This document shows positions 9,296-16,602 of a stretch of DNA of 27,537 nucleotides, in pieces. A program made the translations under genes and the position numbers. The notes under the pieces are model-generated. The model did not search any database and was not told the origin of the DNA. It saw only the letters and a list, made by a program, of their open reading frames with translations. The DNA is from a virus, in the IMG/VR virus record IMGVR_UViG_3300032287_000441, positions 1 to 27,537 of that record, one strand, 5' to 3'. The number at the start of each line of letters is the position of its first letter. The first letter of the stretch is position 1.

Positions 9296-9315
9296 TGGAC
9301 ACAAGGAGTGTGCCA

Positions 9316-9777
9316 ATGTCAGATTTCGCAGAAGATTTCTACGAGGAAGACGACCAGCCCGAACCGCGCAAGGATCCAGTCCGAGCAAGGCTCAAGCAGT
9401 TGGAAAAGCAGAACGCAGAACTGCTCAAGCAGATTGAGCAGACCAGCGAAGCCCAAAAGAAACTGACCTTCATGGAAGCTGGAATCAACGCCAGCGACCC
9501 GAAGTTCAAGTATTTCGTCAAGGGTTACGACGGCGAATTCTCCGCAGAAGCAATCCGACAGGCAGCTGAAGAAGCACAACTGATTGCACCCCAGCAGACA
9601 ATTCCGCAGGAAGACAAGTCGGCGTGGCAGCAGTCCAACCGGATTGCCGCAGGCGCAGAGACAGCCTCCGAAGGACCGTCGTGGATCAAGCGAATCAAGG
9701 ATGCGTCGTCCGCCCAGGAAATTGAGTCGATTTACGCAGAGGCACAAGCTCAGGGCATCGACCTGAGCGAACTGTAA
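9316..9777 (+). CDS. Scaffolding protein (putative)
   Basis: Starts at ATG 9316, eight bases after AAGGAG; the longer frame from GTG 9295 would run through the stem-loop and is unlikely. The product has 153 residues and is strongly acidic at the N-terminus (MSDFAEDFYEEDDQPEP). A coiled coil at about 25-60 contains LKQLEKQNAELLKQIEQ. A conserved-looking GINASDPKFKYFVKGYDGEF segment follows, then a flexible Gln/Ala/Ser part and a final short helix (QEIESIYAEAQAQGIDLSEL). Small acidic coiled-coil proteins directly before the major capsid gene are typically scaffolds that template prohead assembly and leave before DNA packaging. No protease is visible here, so removal would be by exit or by an enzyme encoded elsewhere. 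Confidence 0.8.
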   Translation: MSDFAEDFYEEDDQPEPRKDPVRARLKQLEKQNAELLKQIEQTSEAQKKLTFMEAGINASDPKFKYFVKGYDGEFSAEAIRQAAEEAQLIAPQQTIPQEDKSAWQQSNRIAAGAETASEGPSWIKRIKDASSAQEIESIYAEAQAQGIDLSEL

Positions 9778-9807
9778 ACAAACCTCAACCCGTAAAGGAA
9801 ACCCAAA

Positions 9808-10785
9808 ATGGCTGATTACTACGCAGCAACAACGGGTACGTCCGCTCTCACCACCGACCAGGTGGCATTTGAGAAGTTGGCGTACTTCGCACTCCGCCCC
9901 GAGATGTACTACGACCAGTTCGCAGATGTCCAGGCAACCAACGCCACCAACCCTGGCGCGTCCGTCAAGTTCACCGTCTTCGCAGACCTCGCTGCCGCAA
10001 CCACGGCACTGGGTGAGGCAGAGGATGTGACCCCCGTCGCAATGAGCGATAGCCAGGTCACCGTCACCCTCGCTGAGTACGGTAACGCAACGGTCACGAC
10101 CGCCAAGTTGCGCGCGTCGTCGTTCCTCCCCGTGGACCCCGTGGCAGCGAACGCTGTCGGTTACAACGCTGGTCTGTCGATCGACACCATCTGCCGTAAC
10201 GTCCTTCAGGCTGGCGACAACGTGATTTACGCAACGGGTGGTGCAACCGACCCGTCCAGCCGTACGACCATCAACTCGGATGACACCCTCGCAGCGAACG
10301 ACGTTCGCCGTGTGGTTGCCCAGTTGCGCGGTGCCAACGTCCCGACCATCGGTGGTTCGTACGTCGGCTTCATTCACCCTGACGTTTCGTACGACTTCCG
10401 TTCGGCAACCGACGCAGCAGCGTGGCGTACGCCCGCTAACTACGTTGACCCGACGGGAATCTACAACGGTGAAATCGGAATGTTTGAAGGTGTCCGCTTC
10501 ATGGAGTCGTCACGCGCTCCGCTGTTTGCGAACGCCTCCAACAACAGCGGTTCCACGGGTACGATTGATGCTTACGGCACCCTCATCATGGGTCGTCAGG
10601 CTCTCGCCAAGGGTGTGTCCCTCGGCGGTGAGTACGGCGCACAGCCGACCATCGTGTACGGCACGGTCACGGACCTGCTCAAGCGTTTCCGCCCTGTGGG
10701 TTGGAAGCACTTCGTGGGCTACGGCGTGTTCCGCCAGGAAGCACTGCGCCGCATTGAGTCGGCGTCGTCCATCGGCACCAACTGA
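9808..10785 (+). CDS. Major capsid protein, N4-gp56-like
   Basis: A 325-residue protein after an AAAGGAAA ribosome site, 30 bases downstream of the scaffold stop. The N-terminal arm (MADYYAATTGTSALTTDQVA) is followed by a helix (FEKLAYFALRPEMYYDQFAD). Then comes the stretch with EAEDVTPVAMSDSQVTVTLA and EYGNATVTTAKL typical of the N4-gp56 type of HK97-fold capsid protein. A C-terminal GWKHFVGYGVFRQEALRRIE segment completes it. Length and position after a scaffold agree with the family. It builds the icosahedral shell. Its codons are mostly C- or G-ending and even in use, as expected for a very highly expressed gene, and it is followed directly by a strong terminator. Confidence 0.85.
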   Translation: MADYYAATTGTSALTTDQVAFEKLAYFALRPEMYYDQFADVQATNATNPGASVKFTVFADLAAATTALGEAEDVTPVAMSDSQVTVTLAEYGNATVTTAKLRASSFLPVDPVAANAVGYNAGLSIDTICRNVLQAGDNVIYATGGATDPSSRTTINSDDTLAANDVRRVVAQLRGANVPTIGGSYVGFIHPDVSYDFRSATDAAAWRTPANYVDPTGIYNGEIGMFEGVRFMESSRAPLFANASNNSGSTGTIDAYGTLIMGRQALAKGVSLGGEYGAQPTIVYGTVTDLLKRFRPVGWKHFVGYGVFRQEALRRIESASSIGTN

Positions 10786-10816
10786 TTCCATTCCCGCTAG
10801 TCGGGATTGATGAGCG

Positions 10817-10846
10817 AACCCCCTGCCTTCGGGCGGGGGGTTTTGC
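10817..10846 (+). terminator. Rho-independent terminator after capsid gene
   Basis: CCCCCTGCC (10819-10827), loop TTCG, then GGCGGGGGG (10832-10840) form a nine-pair stem with one G-U pair and a very stable UUCG-type loop, extended by two A-U pairs and followed by TTTTGCTTTG. This is a textbook intrinsic terminator 34 bases after the capsid stop. A weaker hairpin (TCCCG/CGGGA, 10792-10806) precedes it. It would separate the scaffold/capsid transcript from the following accessory genes or let through only part of the transcription. Confidence 0.9.
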
Positions 10847-10893
10847 TTTGTGTTATTGTCGGTTTTAGGCGAATGTTCTGTAAGGAGAAAATG

Positions 10894-11127
10894 ATGGCCG
10901 CAAAGAAGAAGCCGATGACGGGCGGGACTTCCGGTTCGTCCAACGCAAAGATTGACCGTCAGGCTGTTTCTAAGCAGATGTCTATGAACAAGGAAACGAT
11001 GAAGAAGGCTCAGGCTGCTGCTGATGCTGGTTACACGGTGTCTTTGCAGTGGAAGAACGGCATCCTTTCTGCTCAGTCAATGGGTGACGCACCGAAGCCG
11101 AAGCCGAAGCCGAAGAAGAAGCCGTAA
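10894..11127 (+). CDS. Small basic protein with Lys-Pro tail
   Basis: Starts at ATG 10894, six bases after AAGGAG (10882-10887); ATG 10891 is an alternative adding one Met. The frame stays open back through the terminator, but a start there would be untranslatable in practice. The product has 77 residues: MAAKKKPMTGG, a central amphipathic helix (KQMSMNKETMKKAQAAADAG), a short beta-like stretch (YTVSLQWKNGILSAQ) and a KPKPKPKPKKKP tail. First gene after the capsid terminator. The strongly basic ends suggest binding to DNA or to an acidic protein surface. Family not recognised. Confidence 0.75.
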   Translation: MAAKKKPMTGGTSGSSNAKIDRQAVSKQMSMNKETMKKAQAAADAGYTVSLQWKNGILSAQSMGDAPKPKPKPKKKP

Positions 11128-11142
11128 CTAATACTTCTCGTT

Positions 11143-11397
11143 ATGGCGAATTTTCGTCCTCCTACAGACCCGTTTGTACGGTTCGACGATGGAAGCGGTG
11201 GCGGCATTTTTTCGTATCTGCGAGGCTGGCCCCGTGGACGGAACGTGTACAAGTTGACGGACGGGACGTTCACTGAGGATCAACCGGGGAACATGGATTC
11301 GGTTGCCAAGATTTATCATGGTGGGCATATCCATCCGTTGACTGCTGCTGAGGAAGCCGATTTGATTGAGGCTGGATACGAGGATTACATCGAATGA
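11143..11397 (+). CDS. Small conserved-looking phage protein
   Basis: An 84-residue protein, ATG 11143, with no clear Shine-Dalgarno sequence in front (TAATACTTCTCGTT). It has a Gly-rich hydrophobic start (FDDGSGGGIFSYLRGWPRGR) and then a small beta-like domain (NVYKLTDGTFTEDQP ... VAKIYHGGHIHPLTAAEEAD). It ends in LIEAGYEDYIE. Proteins with this NVYKLTDGTFTE / YHGGH pattern occur near the capsid gene in other actinobacterial and aquatic phages as far as I recall, but without assigned function. Its stop overlaps the next start (ATGA). Head-completion or connector roles are possible from position only. Confidence 0.75.
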   Translation: MANFRPPTDPFVRFDDGSGGGIFSYLRGWPRGRNVYKLTDGTFTEDQPGNMDSVAKIYHGGHIHPLTAAEEADLIEAGYEDYIE

Positions 11398-11693
11398 AAC
11401 ACGCGGAAACGCATCCGTCGCTGGATGTGGAGGGTTGTTTCGGGTGTCGTGTTGCGGGGGTGTCGTTTGGTGCTAATTCGACGACGACCCGGGGTGCGCG
11501 GGTGGCTGAGACTGAACGCACTGCCCGGAACTGGGATAAGGATATGCCTGCCTATAAGCGGTTGAGGAAGAACGGTTTGCAGCCTCGCGGGATTGATGGG
11601 GCTGCTGCTGTTGAGGCTAAGGCTGAGACTGCTGCTCAGGTTGAGGGCCGGGTTGATGTTGACAAGCTGGTTGCTCGGGGTATTGCTGAGTGA
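11394..11693 (+). CDS. Hypothetical protein with His/Cys N-terminus
   Basis: A 99-residue protein overlapping the previous gene by ATGA. The start MKHAETHPSLDVEGCFGC carries two His and a CxxC pair (C15, C18) that could bind one metal ion. The middle is basic (TERTARNWDKDMPAYKRLRKNGLQPRG) and the end is an Ala/Glu/Val helix (VDVDKLVARGIAE). Short proteins with an H-P-x6-GCFGC start are familiar from actinobacterial phages, but no function is known to me. A four-base GTGA overlap leads into the glycosyltransferase, so the two are probably translated together. Confidence 0.7.
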   Translation: MKHAETHPSLDVEGCFGCRVAGVSFGANSTTTRGARVAETERTARNWDKDMPAYKRLRKNGLQPRGIDGAAAVEAKAETAAQVEGRVDVDKLVARGIAE

Positions 11694-12781
11694 ATGTTCA
11701 GTCGTGGACGGGTTACACCGATCCACTGTTTGGTTATGGGGCCATGTTTCATGGGTTCAAGGATGCGTTGCCTAAGACTGTGACGTTGGATCCGCAAGGG
11801 TCTGTCAATGTTCATATGTCGGTGCCAAACTTTTGTATGGGTTGGCTGGCTGGTCAGCACCGGGTGTCGTTCACGATGTGGGAAACAACGGTGTTGGACC
11901 CTGGGTTTGTTCGCTGGTTGGGGCAGTACGATCAGATTCTTGTTCCGTGTGAACAGAACGTTGAACTGTTCTCTCAGCATCATCAGGATGTGCGGTTGGT
12001 GCCGTTGGGGGTGGACCACAAGTTTTGGCGGCCCCAACCCCGGGTGGTGGACGGTCCGTTCAGGTTCCATGCTGGCGGGTCGCTGTGGCGCAGGAAGGGC
12101 CTAGATGTTGTTGTGAGGGCTTTTGAGGCTCTCAAATTGCCGGACGCGGTTTTGCATATCAAAGCGGCTCCACACGCCTCAGACACGCCGAAAGGGGGCT
12201 TTCCGCCGAATGTGGTGCTGCACCGTGAGTGGATGTCGTTGGAGGAGCAGCGGGACTGGTTCAACCAGGCGGATTGTTTCATTGCTGCGAGCCGGGGTGA
12301 GGGGTTCGGGTTGATGCCGTTGCAGGCGATTGCGTTGGGGGTGCCGACGATTGTGTCGGAGACGACGGGCCAGGTGCAGTTTGCGGATTGTGCGTGGGGT
12401 CGGGTGCCTGTGTCGAAGGTCCGGGCGGACACGATTGGGGAGTGGGATGAACCGGATCAGGGGGTGTTGGAGGAGTTGATGATGCTCGCCTACAAGAACC
12501 GTGACACGATTCGGGAGGAAGCTGAACTGAACATCCCGAAAACGGAACGGTTCGCGTGGAAGCACTCCACCAAGAAACTGTTGGCTGCTGTCCCCACGGG
12601 TGTCATGCTTGATCATGCTGACCGGGTGACCCCATCTGTAGAACTTTCTGTGCGGGTGCGGCGCAAGGTCAACGCCACCATCGGAAACGATACCTACAAA
12701 ATGGAACCTGGTTATAGTTATGTAATACCGGAACACGTCTTTGAGGTACTATCAGCCTCGAACGCATTGGAGACAGCATGA
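11690..12781 (+). CDS. GT4-type glycosyltransferase with C-terminal extension
   Basis: A 363-residue protein with GTG start at 11690 (GTGA overlap). Residues about 1-100 form a short N-terminal Rossmann-like half. LVPLGVDHKFWRP near 103-115 and the GGSLWRRKGLDVVVRAF segment near 128-144 are the donor-side landmarks of GT-B fold family 4. AASRGEGFGLMPLQAIALGVP near 197-217 is the E-x7-E-like nucleotide-sugar motif (EGFGLMPLQA, with the second Glu replaced by Gln). The last about 50 residues (SVRVRRKVNATIGNDTYKME, GYSYVIPEHVFEVL) are not part of a normal GT4 enzyme and look like a small appended beta module. It would transfer a sugar in the host cytoplasm; the target is unknown, with virion fibre or capsid proteins the natural candidates. 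Composition is very G-rich (28 G, 10 C in 12301-12360). Confidence 0.85.
   Translation: MNVQSWTGYTDPLFGYGAMFHGFKDALPKTVTLDPQGSVNVHMSVPNFCMGWLAGQHRVSFTMWETTVLDPGFVRWLGQYDQILVPCEQNVELFSQHHQDVRLVPLGVDHKFWRPQPRVVDGPFRFHAGGSLWRRKGLDVVVRAFEALKLPDAVLHIKAAPHASDTPKGGFPPNVVLHREWMSLEEQRDWFNQADCFIAASRGEGFGLMPLQAIALGVPTIVSETTGQVQFADCAWGRVPVSKVRADTIGEWDEPDQGVLEELMMLAYKNRDTIREEAELNIPKTERFAWKHSTKKLLAAVPTGVMLDHADRVTPSVELSVRVRRKVNATIGNDTYKMEPGYSYVIPEHVFEVLSASNALETA
12714..12727 (+). promoter_or_regulatory. 14-base repeated AT-rich element, copy 2
   Basis: Identical to 9179-9192 but inside the end of the glycosyltransferase gene, where it encodes YSYVI with the AT-rich codons AGT, GTA and ATA, unusual for this genome. 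It lies 51 bases before the next start at 12778, so it may be a promoter for the 12778-onward fibre operon. Confidence 0.4.
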
Positions 12782-13026
12782 TCGAGTACCGAGGCGAAAA
12801 GTTCGCGGGATACAACAAACCGAAGCGGACCCCGAACGCCAGCAAGTCACACGCTGTTCTCGCCAAGGAAGGCGACAAGGTGAAGTTGATTCGTTTCGGT
12901 CAGCAAGGTGTCCAGGGTTCCCCGGATGGCACCGCCCGCAACAAAGCGTTCAAAGCTCGTCACGCTGCGAACATCGCCAAAGGGAAGATGTCTGCCGCGT
13001 ACTGGGCCAATAAGGTAAAGTGGTAG
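12778..13026 (+). CDS. Small basic phage protein (IRFGQQG / AAYWANKVKW)
   Basis: An 82-residue, strongly basic protein, ATGA overlap with the glycosyltransferase. Visible landmarks are SHAVLAKEGDKVKLIRFGQQ, then FKARHAANIAKGKMSAAYWA and a final NKVKW. I recall this pattern as a widespread small protein in aquatic phages, without a known role; the even spacing of Lys/Arg suggests contact with DNA or RNA. It is the first gene downstream of the second 14-base element and precedes the fibre genes by a five-base gap. Confidence 0.75.
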   Translation: MIEYRGEKFAGYNKPKRTPNASKSHAVLAKEGDKVKLIRFGQQGVQGSPDGTARNKAFKARHAANIAKGKMSAAYWANKVKW

Positions 13027-13030
13027 GGCT

Positions 13031-14333
<1,303 letters not shown>

Positions 14334-14334
<1 letters not shown>

Positions 14335-14678
14335 TGGCTGTCAATGATGTTTTCCCGAAGATGCTTGCCACGCCAACTGCTGTGTCGGACGGTAGTGCGT
14401 CCACTGTGTTTACTGTGTCAACCGGGTATCAGTGGACTGTGAAGCAGATCATTATTTGCAATACGGATTCGGTGGACCGCTGGTTTTCGTTGGGGTTTAA
14501 CGCTACGTCTACGACTGCCGGGAATTGTTTTGTGTATCGGATGCCGATTGCGGCGAATGACACGATTGTGTTGGATACGGCGTTGGTGTTTAATGCGGGT
14601 GAGAAGTTGTATGGGGATGCTGATACGGCTTCTAAGGTGAATGTGTCTGTTACCGGGTGGGAGAGGCAGACGGCCTGA
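14334..14678 (+). CDS. Virion beta-sandwich protein
   Basis: A 114-residue all-beta protein, ATG overlapping the collagen gene's stop by one base. It has WTVKQIIICNTDSVDRWFSL, ANDTIVLDTALVFNAGEKLY and ASKVNVSVTGWERQ. The sequence IIICNT followed by an IAANDTI / NAGE pattern is that of a common small structural domain found in phage tails and fibres (my recollection of the family; no name assigned). It may cap the collagen fibre or bind sugars. The stop overlaps the next gene's start (TGATG). Confidence 0.75.
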
Positions 14679-15190
14679 TGGCTATTTCGTCGGGTTTGGG
14701 TGGGTATACGCCACCTGGTTTGGTGCTGGTTAAGTCGCAGACGATTGGGTCGGCCGTGTCTAGTGTGACGGTGACTAATGCGTTCAGCGCAAACTGGGAG
14801 AACTACAAAATTGTGTGGAATGGTGGGTATTGTTCGGCTGGCAACGAAATCGGGTTGAAGTTTGGGTCGTCAACCGCTAATTATTTTGGTTTTTTGAATT
14901 ATGCCTATTACACGGGGACAACAGTTTACGGGGCAAATGACAACAACCAAAGCAGTTTCAGATATGTAGGCGGTGCCGACCCTTACTATTGTTCGTTGAA
15001 TGTTGATGTATTTGGTCCTTATTTGGCGCGGGTAACAACTATCAATTCGGCAGGGAACTTTAGCAGTAGCGCATTTGGGACCTATTCGGGGCGACACGCA
15101 GTAGAAACGTCGTACACTGATTTCACTTTGACTCCAGGTGCAGGGACTATGACGGGTGGCGTGATTCGGGTGTACGGGTACAGGAACTAA
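14678..15190 (+). CDS. Tail-fibre module protein, C-terminal type A
   Basis: Starts at ATG 14678 (TGATG overlap); the upstream GTG at 14657 would lie in the previous gene. The product has 170 residues: a short MAISSGLGGY leader, then type A module (PPGLVLVKSQTIGSAVSSVT ... SYTDFTLTPGAG, GGVIRVYGYRN). The same module, clearly divergent, forms the C-terminal two thirds of the gene at 15825. It is Ser/Thr/Tyr/Asn-rich and all-beta, like the host-binding tips of tail fibres. Lack of the N-terminal RPGVCT attachment module seen in its neighbours suggests that it either adds to another fibre or has lost that part. Confidence 0.75.
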   Translation: MAISSGLGGYTPPGLVLVKSQTIGSAVSSVTVTNAFSANWENYKIVWNGGYCSAGNEIGLKFGSSTANYFGFLNYAYYTGTTVYGANDNNQSSFRYVGGADPYYCSLNVDVFGPYLARVTTINSAGNFSSSAFGTYSGRHAVETSYTDFTLTPGAGTMTGGVIRVYGYRN

Positions 15191-15192
15191 AC

Positions 15193-15825
15193 ATGGGTAT
15201 CAGTCAGCAACTTGCAGCTTCGCGTTTGATCCAACCGGGAGTGTGTACGTCTTCGACCCGGCCAGCATCACCGTACGAAGGTCAATGCATCTACGAAACC
15301 GACACGGACATGATGGCTTTGTGGAATGGGTCTGCGTGGCGGTACATCGCATCAACTACCGCGACCAGTGGGACCGTGCTGCAAGTTCAGTCAACAACGG
15401 TGACGGCTCAAACAGCATCAACAAGTAGTTCATCCTGGGCCGACATAACTAACTTGTCTGTTTCAATTACCCCCAAGTCGTCAACCAGCAAAGTGTTTGT
15501 GATGGTCAACATGGAAGTGGGCGGAAATGGAAGTGCCGACGATACTTATTATGGTTTGTATCGGGATAGCACAATTCTTGGTCAGGGTTCGGGTGGTTCA
15601 AACAACGCAACAATGGTGTACAGATTTACGTATGACGGTGCTGGATATCAAACGTATCAAACGGTGAATCTGTCAACGAACTATTTGGATTCTCCGGCGT
15701 CAACAAGTTCGCTTACTTACAAAATGCGGTGGTGGACGAGAGTTGGAACAATTTATTTGAATCGGCGTGGGGATACTACTGTTGGTGCGTCGTCAACAAT
15801 TACGGTGATGGAGATTGCTGGCTGA
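15193..15825 (+). CDS. Tail-fibre module protein, C-terminal type B
   Basis: A 210-residue protein after an AGGA site. Residues about 1-52 carry the shared attachment module (PGVCTSSTRPASPYEGQCIY, ETDTDMMALWNGSAWRYI), also found at the start of the gene at 15825. The remaining residues form a different beta-rich tip, type B (LQVQSTTVTAQTASTSSSSW, SVSITPKSSTSKVFVMVNME, STITVMEIAG) that has no counterpart in the other two genes here. Probably a receptor-binding fibre or a trimeric tip. The stop shares a base with the next start. Alternating N- and C-terminal parts with the neighbours imply module exchange. Confidence 0.8.
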   Translation: MGISQQLAASRLIQPGVCTSSTRPASPYEGQCIYETDTDMMALWNGSAWRYIASTTATSGTVLQVQSTTVTAQTASTSSSSWADITNLSVSITPKSSTSKVFVMVNMEVGGNGSADDTYYGLYRDSTILGQGSGGSNNATMVYRFTYDGAGYQTYQTVNLSTNYLDSPASTSSLTYKMRWWTRVGTIYLNRRGDTTVGASSTITVMEIAG

Positions 15826-16481
15826 TGGCTATTTCTAATAACAACACTGGTTTGCGTCCAGGTGTTTGCACCAGCACCACACGCCCGACCAGCCCGTATA
15901 ACGGTCAGGTGATTTACGAGACTGACACGAAGCAGACCCTGGTGTATCAGGGATCAAGCTGGGTGATGCTGACCGACGCAGACACCCCACCAGGACTGGA
16001 ACTAATCAAGACACAAACGGTCGGCTCAGGTGTGACAAGCGCAAACCTCACCAACGTCTTCAGCAGTAATTACGATTCATATCGCATAACCTGGAACGAC
16101 GGTGTGTCTAACGGTCTTGGCGACATGAGATTAAAACTTGGTTCCACCACAACGGGGTATGCTTACAACCTTATTTACACGATTTATGGCTCTACTACTG
16201 TTCAATGTGTAACAAGTACAAATGATTCATCGTGGAAATACATTGGTGGGATGTCAAGCGATTCCGTTGCTGTTTCTTTTGACCTACACAACCCATACAA
16301 AACGTATAAAACATTTGTTTCAGGCAGTTATATGGGCGTTACAACTGGTAACGGGGCTGGTCAGTTTATTGGGTTTTTGAATAACACAACTTCCTATACA
16401 GATTTCACTTTGTATGTGGATTCCCCAAGCACTTTGACTGGAGGTACAATCCGTGTCTATGGATACAGAAACAGCATCTAA
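15825..16481 (+). CDS. Tail-fibre protein: shared N-module plus type A tip
   Basis: ATG 15825 overlaps the previous stop; the longer frame from 15729 is within that gene. The product has 218 residues. Residues about 1-50 carry the attachment module (RPGVCTSTTRPTSPYNGQVI, YETDTKQTLVYQGSSWVML). Residues 55-218 carry a type A tip (PPGLELIKTQTVGSGVTSAN ... SYTDFTLYVDSPSTLTGGTI, RVYGYRNSI). It is thus a composite of the N-terminal half of the 15193 gene and the C-terminal half of the 14678 gene, at protein level. Likely role: host recognition. Base composition is more A/C-rich than the collagen gene. The 3' end overlaps a 41-residue gene in another frame. Confidence 0.8.
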   Translation: MAISNNNTGLRPGVCTSTTRPTSPYNGQVIYETDTKQTLVYQGSSWVMLTDADTPPGLELIKTQTVGSGVTSANLTNVFSSNYDSYRITWNDGVSNGLGDMRLKLGSTTTGYAYNLIYTIYGSTTVQCVTSTNDSSWKYIGGMSSDSVAVSFDLHNPYKTYKTFVSGSYMGVTTGNGAGQFIGFLNNTTSYTDFTLYVDSPSTLTGGTIRVYGYRNSI

Positions 16482-16584
16482 CCCCGAACGACCCAACATC
16501 CAAATTGATGACCTGGTGCGCCCAATGACCGACGAGGAATACGCCGAATGGCTTGCTCGTCCTGCGTCTGAGCCGCTCGCCTAG
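16459..16584 (+). CDS. Small gene after the tail-fibre cluster (41 aa)
   Basis: Starts at ATG 16459 (or GTG 16453), 23 bases inside the end of the fibre gene, and ends at TAG 16584, filling the space before the GT2 gene. Product: MDTETASNPERPNIQIDDLV, RPMTDEEYAEWLARPASEPL, A. The MTDEEYAEWLA helix is the kind of short motif seen in small proteins that follow tail-fibre genes, some of which help fibres assemble; that role is inference. Acidic, no Cys, no membrane segment. The frame is otherwise unexplained and has consistent phage codon use. Confidence 0.6.
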   Translation: MDTETASNPERPNIQIDDLVRPMTDEEYAEWLARPASEPLA

Positions 16585-16602
16585 CAACACCCAGGAGGGG
16601 AC

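Larger units (their letters stand above)
9158..9315 (+). promoter_or_regulatory. Regulatory gap upstream of scaffold and capsid genes
   Basis: This is the longest stretch without a gene (158 bases). In order it holds the right half of an inverted repeat, an AT-rich block at 9177-9197 that contains a 14-base element found again at 12714, a stem-loop at 9220-9243, a second stem-loop at 9271-9295 and the AAGGAG ribosome site at 9302-9307. AT-rich DNA in a GC-rich genome directly upstream of the most abundant virion protein is the expected place for a strong late promoter. No clean -35/-10 pair with standard spacing is visible (TAATTT at 9191-9196 fits TANNNT but lacks a -35), so a phage-modified or phage-specific polymerase may be used. 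Confidence 0.5.

Noticed and set aside
9319-10377. 352-residue minus-strand frame opposite scaffold and capsid
   Set aside because: The + strand carries a recognisable capsid protein and a scaffold with good ribosome sites; the minus frame is a shadow allowed by GC-rich codon use.
10807-10893. Longer start of the 10894 gene
   Set aside because: The upstream frame passes through the intrinsic terminator; AAGGAG and ATG 10894 give a good start after it.
14678-16481. Diversity-generating retroelement acting on fibre tips
   Set aside because: No reverse transcriptase gene and no template-like near-identical copy with adenine-specific changes in the window; shared modules differ throughout.
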